61,660 nt of DNA. It comes from Paenibacillus gallinarum. GTDB lineage: Bacteria > Bacillota > Bacilli > Paenibacillales > Paenibacillaceae. The first letter of the stretch is position 1, and each line of letters begins with the position of its first letter. The translations under genes were made by a program, and so were the position numbers. This document shows, piece by piece, positions 1-8,207 of this stretch. Where the stretch lies: assembly GCF_014836635.1 (NCBI RefSeq), contig NZ_JACSQL010000019.1, positions 1-61,660 of the forward strand. The letters are read 5' to 3'. The notes beneath the pieces were generated by a model. It saw only the letters and a program-made list of their open reading frames with translations. It was not told the DNA's origin and searched no databases.

Positions 1-24
1 ACTTTTCTAGAAAGAAAATAGAAA

Positions 25-69
25 AACCCCGAATGGTAGTCACTTTTTAAGTGTCTACCATTCGGGGTT
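25..69. terminator. Bidirectional terminator hairpin, near-perfect 45-nt inverted repeat
   Basis: A 15-bp perfect stem (25-39 pairs with 55-69) is extended by an inner CACTT/AAGTG stem, with A-rich sequence on the left. In the minus direction it follows the small lipoprotein gene and actually supplies that gene's last four codons and stop. Confidence 0.8.
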
Positions 70-303
70 CAGTTCAACCTTAAGGATGCCATCCTTTCCA
101 ATCCGGAAAATAGATGTGCCATCTTCCTTCTTAATCTCTGGGTGCTTTGATTGGTCATATACGATGTGAACCCACCCAATATAACCATCTGGAATAAGGT
201 ACTCGTTCTTTCCAGCCGATTTACTGCAACCTACACCGACTAAAGAAAAACATATCGCTATTAAAAAAAATCGCACTTTTTGAAATAACGCGGGATGTTT
301 CAC
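55..303 (-). CDS. Small lipoprotein, DUF6843-like, C-terminally truncated
   Basis: 82 residues from a GTG start. A signal peptide with a hydrophobic stretch ends in a lipobox-like LVGVGC, so it is probably a membrane-anchored surface lipoprotein. The segment YLIPDGYIGWVHIVYD matches my recollection of DUF6843 proteins, which are usually clearly longer. Here the reading frame runs into the terminator stem, which encodes the final Asn-Pro-Glu-Trp and the TAG stop, so the domain appears cut short. No strong ribosome site is visible before the GTG. Function is unknown; it may be a remnant. Confidence 0.55.
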   Translation of the reverse strand: MKHPALFQKVRFFLIAICFSLVGVGCSKSAGKNEYLIPDGYIGWVHIVYDQSKHPEIKKEDGTSIFRIGKDGILKVELNPEW

Positions 304-383
304 ATACGGGCAATATAAAAACAGTCAATCATATAGACTAACTGCTTGGATAGTGAATATTAAATTATAAAAAAATCTCGAAT

Positions 384-584
384 TTACTTATCCTTGTTCT
401 GCCGTTCATAATCTATTAAGGAACCAATCACAATGCCTAATAACATTCCAAAACCTGCCCCGAGTGATATACTGATACCTATGTTAAGGTCTAAGAAACT
501 ACTTACAATCAAGCTTACACAAGCCCCACTACTAAATCCAATAATAAGAAATATGGTTAAATATTTATTTTTATCGTTGTTCAT
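384..584 (-). CDS. Small two-helix membrane protein of unknown function
   Basis: 66 residues. The start at 584 is chosen because GAGGAGGAAACG sits directly before this ATG; a longer frame to 665 has no ribosome site. Two hydrophobic segments (about residues 9-30 and 34-55) flank a short loop; the second is glycine-rich (GAGFGMLLGIVIGS), like glycine-zipper membrane helices. The C-terminus is charged. The gene begins 17 nt after the stop of the upstream lipoprotein gene, so the two are probably co-transcribed. I do not recognise the family. Confidence 0.6.
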   Translation of the reverse strand: MNNDKNKYLTIFLIIGFSSGACVSLIVSSFLDLNIGISISLGAGFGMLLGIVIGSLIDYERQNKDK

Positions 585-600
585 CGTTTCCTCCTCAAAT

Positions 601-1005
601 TCAAATTGCTTTTTTGATTTTAGAACCATATTTTTCTGTGAAACCGTCAAATGCATAATGAACAACTAGAATGTTTCCTCGTTTATACTCTGTTACTTTA
701 GTTAATGTAGTAATGGTGTACTCTGCATTTTTAACGGCATTCTCAACTTGACTTGAAGTTTCAAAAAAATATATAAAAATGGCATCTTCTTCTTCGCCGG
801 TTTCTTTGATATTAAATTTATAAGGAACTACATTTTCCATCACTGCATTTGTCGACGGTTGTACTTGTCTTACTTCCATTCCTTGACTTTTAAGAGAAGC
901 CTCAAAACTTTCAAGATACTCATCCTTATCCAAGCCTACTTCTCTTCCTATACACCCAATAATAAAGAAAAGTAACAGAATGTTCAGAAAATTCACCTTT
1001 CTCAT
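601..1005 (-). CDS. Small lipoprotein of unknown function
   Basis: 134 residues, starting at the ATG at 1005 behind GGTGGTGATCGC. The N-terminus has a basic start, a hydrophobic core and a lipobox (FIIGC) with Cys18, so the mature protein should be anchored to the outer face of the membrane. The rest is a small soluble alpha/beta-type domain (KFNIKETGEEEDAIFIYFF) with no motif I can assign. It lies upstream of the two-helix membrane protein in a likely two-gene unit. Confidence 0.65.
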   Translation of the reverse strand: MRKVNFLNILLLFFIIGCIGREVGLDKDEYLESFEASLKSQGMEVRQVQPSTNAVMENVVPYKFNIKETGEEEDAIFIYFFETSSQVENAVKNAEYTITTLTKVTEYKRGNILVVHYAFDGFTEKYGSKIKKAI

Positions 1006-1133
1006 GCGATCACCACCAAATAAATTCGCTATGCCTTTCAATAGTTTACATACCCTCCAAGGTGTTCGTGTAAGGATCAGTTAATTGATAGCGTTGTATC
1101 ATTACTTCATCATTTTCGAAAAGCGCTTTCATT

Positions 1134-1155
1134 ATTCAGCGTTAGTTCAATGAGA
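1134..1155. repeat. Partial copy of the hairpin/CCCGTTAG repeat (right arm only)
   Basis: The sequence GCGTTAGTTCAATGA resembles the right arm of the dispersed repeat (consensus CCCGTTAGCGCAATGA) and lies 33 nt downstream of the stop codon of the 1188-1742 lipoprotein gene, the same position and orientation as the better copies. The hairpin part is not recognisable here. Confidence 0.35.
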
Positions 1156-1187
1156 ATGGAGTCGCTACCATCCAGTTCCCCCTTACT

Positions 1188-1742
1188 TTAGTCATAGCCT
1201 CCTTCGGCTTCAGGCAAAGATTTATAAGCCTCCGACTCCTGGGCCATCTGCTGGATGTAGATTCTTAATTCTAGTAATTGATTCGCATCCTCCGTCATTC
1301 TACAATTCTGGTCTGTCCACGAAAAAATCTTTGTTTCGCCATCAACAGTTATCTTCCACTTATCTTCGTTGCTTGGCGTTTTGAAACAACCCTCTTCTTT
1401 AGATGACTTTTTCGGTCCCATTATGTCTATTGTTTTCATTTTGTCGTATATTTCTCGTAATTCATCTGTGGTAAATATGATGTTTGCTGTTGCCGAGCCT
1501 TGAGTAATCAAATCTTTCGTTACCGTTCCCGTATAAGTGTCTATTACATTCTTGGTTACTTCACCATAACCGAAGCTAACCATAAAATTGAAATCTGTTG
1601 GCATTTTTAACGGCATTTCGGTTTTCTGCTTAACACCCTTCGCTAATTCCGTATTATTTACCATGTTAGAATCAGAATGATCAGTACTACATCCCGTTAT
1701 TAAAAGAAATAAAAGAAGCAACGTACAAAGTATCTTTTTCAT
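1188..1742 (-). CDS. Lipoprotein of unknown function
   Basis: 184 residues; the ATG is preceded by GGGAGG at good spacing. The signal peptide ends in LITGC (Cys18). The mature part contains a domain with conserved-looking YGEVTKNVIDTYTGTVTKD and a Cys pair (one in EEGCFKTP, one in DQNCRMTE) that could form a disulfide outside the cell. It resembles secreted small lipoproteins common in Paenibacillus accessory regions, but I cannot assign a function. It stands alone, with repeat sequence on both sides. Confidence 0.65.
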   Translation of the reverse strand: MKKILCTLLLLFLLITGCSTDHSDSNMVNNTELAKGVKQKTEMPLKMPTDFNFMVSFGYGEVTKNVIDTYTGTVTKDLITQGSATANIIFTTDELREIYDKMKTIDIMGPKKSSKEEGCFKTPSNEDKWKITVDGETKIFSWTDQNCRMTEDANQLLELRIYIQQMAQESEAYKSLPEAEGGYD

Positions 1743-1817
1743 TGCACTTCCCTCCCGATAATGTAAAGACGAAAATTGGATGGAATTGGTTGCAACAAAC
1801 TGATTACTAGCGTGAAG

Positions 1818-1884
1818 AAAAAGCAGCCGATCACATTAATCCGCTGCCTTCTTATCTTAATCAACTATCGATTCCCGTTAGTCT
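1818..1884. repeat. Dispersed hairpin/CCCGTTAG repeat, copy at 1.8 kb
   Basis: A GCAGCCGATC/GATCCGCTGC-like hairpin is followed by the arm TCAACTATCGATTCCCGTTAG. On the minus strand the order is arm, hairpin, then T5C, so it can act as an intrinsic terminator for the 1914-2894 gene, whose stop lies about 30 nt away. Confidence 0.7.
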
Positions 1885-1913
1885 GGAAAAAAGAGATGAT
1901 TTGGTAACTAAGG

Positions 1914-2894
1914 TTAATAAGACTCATAATAACCTTGGTAAGGAAAAGATCTTGTAGGAATAGAAATGTTAGGGCTGGGATAATAGCCTTTGTAATTGAT
2001 AACTGTTGCTTTATTATGGATTAATATTGTGCTCTCTCTTTCTTCTGGGATACCCAGTATTGAAATTACCTTACCATCTAACATAGGCTCATAAAATGAA
2101 AAAAGGCCTTTTTGACACAAGTAATTTCTTTCGATTTTTGACAGATTTATATCAACAGATAGTACAGCGCTTATAGTCTCCCCAACGTTTCGGGATATTG
2201 ATAGCTTGAAGAACACTTGATTTCCAAATAATTTTGGTTCAGTTATATCTATATTCATTTCATTAAAATGAACTCCTTCAAAGATCTCTGAAAACCCCGG
2301 GATTTTCTCAAGCATTTTGATGGTAGTGATAAAATTAAATTTCTTCCCTGTTACGACATTAAATCTTTTAATACCATTTAGATTCGAATACAGAATTTCC
2401 TCCTTATTAATCCAACAATAATTAGTTATCCTGAAAGGTATTTTAGTTACTTCCTGATTGATTAAGTCATAAACGAATGGTTTATTATGTACAGTTACTG
2501 CCATGATTTTTGTTCCATCTTCATTTACAAGCATGCTCAATGGCGCCATATTAATCCTGGAGAACTTGTATAGCATTTTTAATGCTCCATTATCTACGTT
2601 TAATTTACAAATTTCCTTGCCAGTATTGATTATTATTTCAAAATCAGTAAGCCAAGTATAATCATGAAGCTGCCCCTGATAAATATTACGCCAATTCTTC
2701 TTATCATGTAAGCTCATCACATACATATTTTTGACTCCATCAACTATTCCAGAAAAAGCTATCTGCGAATTATTTTTACTTAAAATAAAATGAAAGTTAT
2801 CTAAGTTTTGAAACATACTTAAATCAATGTTAACTTCTGATCCATCTAATGGATTCAAAAAGTTTAGATTTTTTTCATTTAGTCTATATAACAT
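1914..2894 (-). CDS. Hypothetical protein, probable beta-propeller (TolB/WD40-like)
   Basis: 326 residues; the ATG follows AAGGAG. There is no signal peptide. The sequence is built of repeated short beta-strand-rich units such as SKNNSQIAFSG, TWLTDFEIIINTG and WINKEEILYSN, the pattern of TolB-type propellers in which each blade carries a 'displayed value / computed value' motif. I infer a cytoplasmic beta-propeller with a scaffold or sensor role; no catalytic motif is visible. It is transcribed divergently from the small lipoprotein gene at 2970. Confidence 0.55.
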   Translation of the reverse strand: MLYRLNEKNLNFLNPLDGSEVNIDLSMFQNLDNFHFILSKNNSQIAFSGIVDGVKNMYVMSLHDKKNWRNIYQGQLHDYTWLTDFEIIINTGKEICKLNVDNGALKMLYKFSRINMAPLSMLVNEDGTKIMAVTVHNKPFVYDLINQEVTKIPFRITNYCWINKEEILYSNLNGIKRFNVVTGKKFNFITTIKMLEKIPGFSEIFEGVHFNEMNIDITEPKLFGNQVFFKLSISRNVGETISAVLSVDINLSKIERNYLCQKGLFSFYEPMLDGKVISILGIPEERESTILIHNKATVINYKGYYPSPNISIPTRSFPYQGYYESY

Positions 2895-2969
2895 TTTTAA
2901 TCAAGCTCCTTTTCATTTAGAGAATCCATTTCTATATAGATATATTAACATCCCGAGAGGAGCAAATTT

Positions 2970-3305
2970 ATGATTAAGCAAAAACGATCTGTTGGGTTAC
3001 TCTCTGTACTATTCGTACTGATTTTGGTGATTTCTGCATGCTCAGAGACGACGGAGATTTCATCTGGAGTATCAGAAGCTATGGAAGTAGCGGGAAAATA
3101 TAAAACTGCTGAATTAGAAAGCCTGTCTAATCTTGAATTTACCGAAAGAAATGCAAATGAGACGCAAATTGAACTTAATTATACTGGCACTGCTTCATTG
3201 GGCGAAGAAACTTTAGATCTAGAAGGAACAATCTATCTTTTAAAAGAAGCTGATAAATGGAAAGTAAATAATAATGTTTCCCGTAAGAAGAGACTAGTTT
3301 TTTAG
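2970..3305 (+). CDS. Small lipoprotein with DUF4878-like domain
   Basis: 111 residues starting behind GAGAGGAGC. The N-terminal signal sequence ends in VISAC (Cys24). The mature part contains an LSNLEFTERNANETQIELNY-type strand pattern ending in LKEADKWKVNN, which is like the DUF4878/NTF2-like lipoproteins where a tryptophan-lysine-valine strand closes the sheet. The C-terminus (NNVSRKKRLVF) is abrupt and followed at once by a terminator, so it may be slightly shortened. Function unknown. Confidence 0.55.
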   Translation: MIKQKRSVGLLSVLFVLILVISACSETTEISSGVSEAMEVAGKYKTAELESLSNLEFTERNANETQIELNYTGTASLGEETLDLEGTIYLLKEADKWKVNNNVSRKKRLVF

Positions 3306-3316
3306 TATATATGAAC

Positions 3317-3351
3317 AAAAAAAGACTGGATAATTATCCAGTCTTTTTTAC
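3317..3351. terminator. Bidirectional intrinsic terminator
   Basis: A perfect stem AAAAGACTGGATAA/TTATCCAGTCTTTT, A-rich on one side and T-rich on the other, sits between the convergent lipoprotein gene (plus) and OYE gene (minus). Confidence 0.9.
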
Positions 3352-3367
3352 ATAGTATATTTCTCGA

Positions 3368-4408
3368 TTAATATAGTGTTTTAAGCGATTCAGATGTGAA
3401 TGGAACCAAATCATCCAAACGTCCTTCTCTAATTTTAGTTGCCCACTCCGGATCTACTAACAAGGCTCTACCGATGGCAACCAAATCAAATTCATCATTA
3501 TCTAATTTTTTAACTAAATCTTCAATTCCTACGTTACCAGCACCTTTACCTTCTCTGAATAGTGATATGAAATCACCATCCAAGCCAATCGAACCAACAG
3601 TGATTGTTGGTTTTCCAGTAATTTGTTTCACCCAACCCGCAAGATTCAAATCGGATCCTTCGAATTCTGGCTCCCAGAATCGGCGGGTGGAACAATGGAA
3701 AATATCCACTCCGGCTTCAACTAGTGGTGTGAGAAATTGTTCTAATTCGTCAGGAGTCTTAGCTAGTTTAGCGGTGAAGTCTGACTCCTTCCACTGGGAA
3801 ATACGCAGTATAATCGTAAAGTCAGGTCCCACTGCATCGCGGCAAGCTTTAATAACTTCTTCAGCAAAACGTGTACGCGCAACCAGGCTGCCACCATAGC
3901 GATCGGTGCGTTCGTTTGTTTTCTCCCAGAAGAACTGGTCAACTAAGTAGCCATGTGCACCATGTATTTCTATGCCATCAAACCCAGTGCGTTTTGCATT
4001 AGAAGCTGCTTGAGCAAAAGCATTAACGATCTCAACAACTTCAGATTCAGAATAATCATTAACGTTTTTTCTAGCGCCCATGTGCCAAATTTGAGGAATG
4101 ATTTTTCCTCCTGCTTCATGTACTTCTGAAACTACGTTTGCCCAACCTTCTAATGCTTCCTTACCATAAATGAAGGGAACATTTTCTTGATAAGATGCAT
4201 CCGCGTGATTAACAACCGTGCCTTCCGTTACGATTAAGCCAACGTTATTCTCTGCTCTACGGCGGTAATATGCTGCTACGTCTGGGCCAGGAACTCCATC
4301 AACAGATAGGTTTCGCGTCATTGGTGCCATCACTATACGATTCGATAGTGTAAGGTTTCCTAGAGTATATGGACGGAATAATGGTTGTACAGATTCTGAA
4401 TAAGACAT
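3368..4408 (-). CDS. NADH:flavin oxidoreductase / old yellow enzyme family, with an internal deletion
   Basis: 346 residues; the ATG follows a GGAGG site. The FMN-binding TIM barrel is clear: NRIVMAPMTR near residue 24, TEGTVV, PQIWHMGA, the active-site HGAHGYL and the DRYGGS loop, then VGSIGL and AIGRALLVDP for phosphate binding. Such enzymes reduce electrophilic alkenes or nitro compounds with NAD(P)H. After WHMGARKN the sequence jumps to VNDYSESEVVEIVNAF, missing roughly 20-25 residues that relatives carry (the loop with a PS-rich segment by the substrate pocket). It is in frame, so a shortened, possibly altered enzyme is expected. Confidence 0.85.
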   Translation of the reverse strand: MSYSESVQPLFRPYTLGNLTLSNRIVMAPMTRNLSVDGVPGPDVAAYYRRRAENNVGLIVTEGTVVNHADASYQENVPFIYGKEALEGWANVVSEVHEAGGKIIPQIWHMGARKNVNDYSESEVVEIVNAFAQAASNAKRTGFDGIEIHGAHGYLVDQFFWEKTNERTDRYGGSLVARTRFAEEVIKACRDAVGPDFTIILRISQWKESDFTAKLAKTPDELEQFLTPLVEAGVDIFHCSTRRFWEPEFEGSDLNLAGWVKQITGKPTITVGSIGLDGDFISLFREGKGAGNVGIEDLVKKLDNDEFDLVAIGRALLVDPEWATKIREGRLDDLVPFTSESLKTLY

Positions 4409-4462
4409 TTAATTAACCTCCGATTGAATATTAGTCAGTAGCAATGATATGTAAAAAGATAG

Positions 4463-4507
4463 ATGTATGCATCCACTTATCAGGTTATATACATGCACAT
4501 GCATACA
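4463..4507. promoter_or_regulatory. Inverted ATGTATGCAT ... ATGCATACA operator candidate upstream of the OYE gene
   Basis: ATGTATGCAT (4463-4472) is mirrored by ATGCATACA (4499-4507), with a further TATACATGCA between them, about 60-100 nt upstream of the OYE start. OYE genes are often controlled by HxlR/MarR/TetR repressors binding such palindromes. No regulator gene is adjacent, so the assignment is inferred. Confidence 0.4.
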
Positions 4508-4593
4508 ATTTAAAGGATTGGATACTGATTGTCAAGGAACGACTAAACCACTTGCACTAAAAAATGGTTATTTCCCTGCCAAGCAAATACAAC

Positions 4594-4627
4594 AAAAAAA
4601 GCCGGATTCCGGATTGGAATCGGCCTC
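4594..4627 (-). terminator. Terminator of the methionine aminopeptidase gene
   Basis: Stem GCCGATTCC/GGAATCCGGC followed on the minus strand by T7, placed about 10 nt after the stop codon at 4637. Confidence 0.85.
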
Positions 4628-4636
4628 TTGAACTTA

Positions 4637-5377
4637 TTAAAGTGTGACGATAATTGGACCATTTTTAGTAAGGATAATCGTATGTTCGATCTGAGCTACA
4701 TAGCTATTTTTAGTAGCAAAAGTCCAGTCGTCGTCTTTTTGGAATACTTCTTCTTCTAAGGTTGAGATAAATGGTTCGAATGCGATAACCATCCCTTCCT
4801 TTAATAACTCATCATCCGTCGTATCGTTGTAATTATAAATATGGTCGGGTGCTTCATGTATCGCACGTCCAACACCATGTCCTGTAAGGTTTTTGATGAC
4901 CGTTAAATCATTCTGTTTTGCTGTTAGGAATACTGCTTTTCCAATTCCGCTTTTTTTGGAGCCAGGTTTTGCTTTTTTAAGACCAGCTTCAAATGCTTTC
5001 TTGGCAACATCGCATATTTTAGTTAGCATTTCATCTCCTTCGCCAACTACAAATGAGATTCCTGTATCGGCGAAATAACCGTTCTTTGAACCGGAAACGT
5101 CTATATTTACGATATCCCCTTCGCGAATAACCCGATCTCCTGGAATTCCATGTGCCACTTCTTCATTAACACTAATACAAGTATAGCCTGGAAAATCATA
5201 TTCACTTTTTGGAGCTGAAACTGCGCCTTCTTTCTTAAAAAGCTCTTCAGCTATATCGTCAAGCTCTTTGGTCGTTATGCCGGGAACGGTTCTTTGTACC
5301 ATTTCATCTCGAATAGAAGCAACAATTTTCCCGATTTCCTTCAAACCATTAAAGTCTTCTTCTGTTTTTGCAATCAT
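4637..5377 (-). CDS. map: Methionine aminopeptidase, type I (YflG/MapB-like)
   Basis: Removes the initiator methionine from nascent proteins in the cytoplasm, using two divalent metal ions. The metal ligands are visible in order: Asp in NIDVSG, Asp in FADTG, His in TGHGVGRAIHEAP, Glu in IAFEPF and Glu in AQIEHTI. I chose the start at 5377 (MIAKTEEDF...) because it aligns with the N-terminus I recall for Bacillus YflG; an upstream ATG at 5404 or TTG at 5407 would add about ten residues but has no ribosome site either. This is a stand-alone copy, unlike the essential map gene near the ribosomal operons, so it is probably a second paralogue. Confidence 0.9.
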   Translation of the reverse strand: MIAKTEEDFNGLKEIGKIVASIRDEMVQRTVPGITTKELDDIAEELFKKEGAVSAPKSEYDFPGYTCISVNEEVAHGIPGDRVIREGDIVNIDVSGSKNGYFADTGISFVVGEGDEMLTKICDVAKKAFEAGLKKAKPGSKKSGIGKAVFLTAKQNDLTVIKNLTGHGVGRAIHEAPDHIYNYNDTTDDELLKEGMVIAFEPFISTLEEEVFQKDDDWTFATKNSYVAQIEHTIILTKNGPIIVTL

Positions 5378-5534
5378 TTCGCTTATCTCACTTTCCTTTA
5401 TCATCAATTACAACTATATAAGTATTAAATTATCATATCCAAAGGTGCGATTCTTAGCAACTTTTTATAAACTTCGTAACGTATTTGAAATTAGGATAAC
5501 CATTACTATGGCTAGAGTTATCAATATTTTAATG

Positions 5535-5882
5535 TCACTCTAAAGTCAGTTCCTCTTTTTTATCGTTCCATTCAATTGTTAGAAGTATTGACCTATTACT
5601 GATAATATTATCTGTAACTACCTGGACCTTAACTTCATTTCTTGATCCCAAATCTTCCATATTACCATCTGCTGTTAGACCCGTATCACTTTTTAATAGA
5701 TATGAAATATTCTCAACGTTCTCTTCTTCACCTATATATCTTATTGTATATACCCCATCCCCTTGAAAAGTAGCACTCCAATTTTCACTTTGGGCCCTCC
5801 AGATTTTCATATCTTCGCTACATCCGATAATAGAAATTGCACTTAATAGAACAATAAGTAAAGGTTTTATTATATTATTCAT
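5535..5882 (-). CDS. Small lipoprotein of unknown function
   Basis: 115 residues behind a G-rich ribosome site. Signal peptide ending in SIIGC (Cys21). The mature domain is beta-rich (WSATFQGDGVYTIRYIGEEENVENISYLL ... VTDNIISNRSILLTIEWNDKKEELTL in short), similar in feel to immunoglobulin-like or lipocalin-like small lipoproteins. The end is a natural strand. Next to another small lipoprotein gene 55 nt upstream, so the two may form one transcription unit. Function unknown. Confidence 0.6.
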   Translation of the reverse strand: MNNIIKPLLIVLLSAISIIGCSEDMKIWRAQSENWSATFQGDGVYTIRYIGEEENVENISYLLKSDTGLTADGNMEDLGSRNEVKVQVVTDNIISNRSILLTIEWNDKKEELTLE

Positions 5883-5936
5883 AATTAAATTCCCCCCCCT
5901 TTTTAGGTACTAGAGCAGTGCCCCTCTATGTATGAT

Positions 5937-6296
5937 TTATTCGCTAAACGGATCATAACCCTTAGCTATAATTACTTTTTTAATTGCTGGACTCATGCCA
6001 AAGTTTTCGATTTTTTTATCCGCATAGTCATACGAGATCGTAAATTCTTGTGATTCCTGTTCAACAACATGTCCTTCCATAGCAATAGAATCGAGTGCCA
6101 TCTCAGGTAACAATTCTTTATTCGTGATTACGACATCCAGTTCATATTTGTTTTTCAGATATTTTACTGCTTCCTCTTCCGCTTCTTTAAAATAGACCTG
6201 TTTATCACTTTGCTTCATGTCCTGGCACCCTCCCAAAATGAAAGTGGTTAGTACAGTCAAGTAAAATATACATGCGAGTCGTCGCTTCAACCTCAT
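5937..6296 (-). CDS. Small lipoprotein, DUF1433-like
   Basis: 119 residues; AGGAG lies 7 nt before the ATG. Signal peptide ending in ILGGC (Cys24). The mature part starts with a helix EAEEEAVKYLKNKYELDVVITNKEL, then FTISYDYADKKIENFG, a helix-plus-sheet layout like DUF1433 lipoproteins of Bacillus. Anchored outside the membrane; role unknown. It precedes the 5535-5882 lipoprotein gene on the same strand. Confidence 0.55.
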   Translation of the reverse strand: MRLKRRLACIFYLTVLTTFILGGCQDMKQSDKQVYFKEAEEEAVKYLKNKYELDVVITNKELLPEMALDSIAMEGHVVEQESQEFTISYDYADKKIENFGMSPAIKKVIIAKGYDPFSE

Positions 6297-6753
6297 ATCA
6301 ATCTCCTATTCTATTCATTAATGGTTTACATATCTGCATCATAGTACAAAATCATTATGATCACATCGGCTGTTAGCATCGTTTTTAAGCGTTTTATTTA
6401 CAAAATTCACATTACCCAATTCAACTATATTTGCATCAGATCTCTATTATAATTATGTTTTCTCCAGTAGCTTTGCTAAGCCTTACACAATTTTCGCATT
6501 CAATCCTGTCAATTACACATCGTCCTGATTATCTTCCATCGTAGTGAGCGCTATATCCATTCGTACACGTCTTAAAAAGATAAAATATGGGTTTTTCCAA
6601 TCAAAATGGTCGTATTCCCTTTCTATTACCAAAAATATTCTAGTATAATTAAGTACAGACGGCCATCTATTACCAATTGGCTGACATTCAGCAGAGTGAT
6701 TACATAATTGAATAATTGAATAATGAATCAAATCAGAGGAGGAATTTCGGACC
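6297..6753. other. Intergenic region upstream of the aldo-keto reductase
   Basis: No convincing gene. Near its right end TAGTATAAT (about 6641-6649) could be a -10 element for the reductase gene, and AGAGGAGGAATTTC before 6754 is its ribosome site. The rest is AT-rich without clear structure. Confidence 0.3.
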
Positions 6754-7581
6754 ATGAAACATGTGCAGGACACAACAACACTTTATAACGGAGTTAAAAT
6801 GCCTTGGCTGGGTTTTGGTGTATTTAAGGTTAAGGATGGAGAAGAAGTGGTTGAAGCCGTCAAAACGGCCATTCAGGCAGGTTATCGCAGTATCGATACA
6901 GCGAAAGCGTATAACAATGAAACGGGTGTAGCTCAAGGTATTCGTGAATCCGGAATCGCTCGCGAGGATCTGTTCATTACCACCAAAGTGTGGAACGGAG
7001 ACCAAGGTTACGAATCCACGCTTGCAGCTTTTGAAGCAAGTATGGAACGACTAGATCTGGACTATCTAGATCTTTATCTGATCCACTGGCCTGTCAAAGG
7101 CAAGTACAAAAATACATGGAGAGCGCTGGAGAAACTGCATAAGGAAGGACGCATCCGTGCCATTGGGGTGAGTAACTTCCAGATCCACCATCTGGAGGAC
7201 CTGATGACAGATAGCACGATTAAACCCGCTGTGAATCAGGTGGAACTACATCCACTATTGACCCAAAAGGAGCTTCGGGAGTATTGCAGTAAACATCAAA
7301 TCCAAATTGAAGCCTGGTCTCCACTTGGTCAGGGACATCTGCTGGAGCATCCGCTTCTTCAGGACATCGCTGCCAAGTACAGCAAGTCACCGGCACAGGT
7401 CATTCTACGTTGGGATCTGCAAAATGGGATAGTCACCATACCTAAATCCGTTACACCACAGCGCATTCGCGATAATGCGGACCTATTCGATTTTGAGCTG
7501 ACCATGGAAGATATCGAGCGCATTAATCAATTGAACGAGAATAAGCGCTTTGGTTCCGATCCGGACAACTTTAACTTTTAA
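6754..7581 (+). CDS. yvgN: Aldo-keto reductase, YvgN-like (glyoxal/methylglyoxal reductase type)
   Basis: 275 residues, usual length for AKR5. A TIM-barrel NADPH-dependent reductase of aldehydes and alpha-dicarbonyls in the cytoplasm. The catalytic tetrad is Asp48, Tyr53, Lys78 and His111 (SIDTAKAY, TTKVW, LIHWP). Cofactor-binding motifs GVSNF, NQVELHP and IPKSVTPQRI are intact. The start is supported by GAGGAGGAATTTCGGACC. It is a single-gene unit with its own terminator and likely serves in carbonyl detoxification. Exact substrate cannot be read from sequence. Confidence 0.9.
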   Translation: MKHVQDTTTLYNGVKMPWLGFGVFKVKDGEEVVEAVKTAIQAGYRSIDTAKAYNNETGVAQGIRESGIAREDLFITTKVWNGDQGYESTLAAFEASMERLDLDYLDLYLIHWPVKGKYKNTWRALEKLHKEGRIRAIGVSNFQIHHLEDLMTDSTIKPAVNQVELHPLLTQKELREYCSKHQIQIEAWSPLGQGHLLEHPLLQDIAAKYSKSPAQVILRWDLQNGIVTIPKSVTPQRIRDNADLFDFELTMEDIERINQLNENKRFGSDPDNFNF

Positions 7582-7621
7582 CCTTAACATACACAACATA
7601 CAATTAGGCTAGAATACCTCA

Positions 7622-7663
7622 AAAAATCCCGATTCGGATGCAAACGTACCTGGATCGGGATTT
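7622..7663 (+). terminator. Terminator of the aldo-keto reductase gene
   Basis: Stem AAAATCCCGAT/ATCGGGATTTT with a 20-nt loop followed by T-rich sequence, about 40 nt after the stop. Confidence 0.8.
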
Positions 7664-7689
7664 TGTTTGTTCATTTATAGATATAGTAT

Positions 7690-8050
7690 CTGCGGCGAGT
7701 GCCTAGCAGCAACATCCATACCTAGCACGAGCACTTTTTCATTTTCAAGCTCATTCCCGTTGCCGTACAATTTCAATTCAACCTGACTATCGCCATCCCA
7801 AACCCCCTACCCGTGAGCTCCCACCTGAACATGAAGTTTAATCCGGATGCGGTGAACAACCGGACCCATTAGCCAGATAGCCAAATACCCGCAGGAATGA
7901 CAATTTTACCATCGCCTGCTTCTTCCAAGCTGCTACAGCCAGTCGAAACATATCAGTATTATCCGTCAAGCCACCCCCTACCGCTCCATAATCCGTAATC
8001 TGATCATCTGGTGTAAAGATGACAGGGAAACTCACTTCATAAGCTTTCAT
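7690..8050 (-). pseudogene. Degraded glycoside hydrolase gene, GH28 (polygalacturonase)-like N-terminus
   Basis: The start at 8050 has a good ribosome site (GAGGAGAAGG). The first 45 residues (FTPDDQITDYGAVGGGLTDNTD, then an AVAAWKK helix) are the typical N-terminus of GH28 pectin-degrading enzymes. Near 7920 the frame shifts by one base: the next frame reads AGDGKIVIPAGIWLSG, the expected continuation, then a stop, and a third frame continues GPVVHRIRIKLHVQVG. Further left another frame gives DGDSQVELKLYGNGNELENE. At least two frameshifts and stops, and most of the catalytic domain is missing, so it is a relic. Confidence 0.6.
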
Positions 8051-8096
8051 ATGGATTCAATACCTTCTCCTCTCTTAAGTAGGAAGTAATATGTAC

Positions 8097-8207
8097 CTAT
8101 CGTTCAGAAAACCTCTCTACCTGTAATTGAATTGGACTGTCTTTAATATTGCAGCACTTACTGGTAAGCGCATTCTCTCGCTCTGTCATATCAATGCCAT
8201 AGGGCAT
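8097..8207 (-). other. Short reading frame, possible 3' end of a lost gene
   Basis: 36 codons (MPYGIDMTERENALTSKCC... ending QVERFSER) just upstream of the GH28 relic. It has no ribosome site and I cannot assign it; it may be the tail of a neighbouring carbohydrate gene that has been lost. The remaining bases from 8208 to 8435 show nothing I recognise. Confidence 0.2.
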
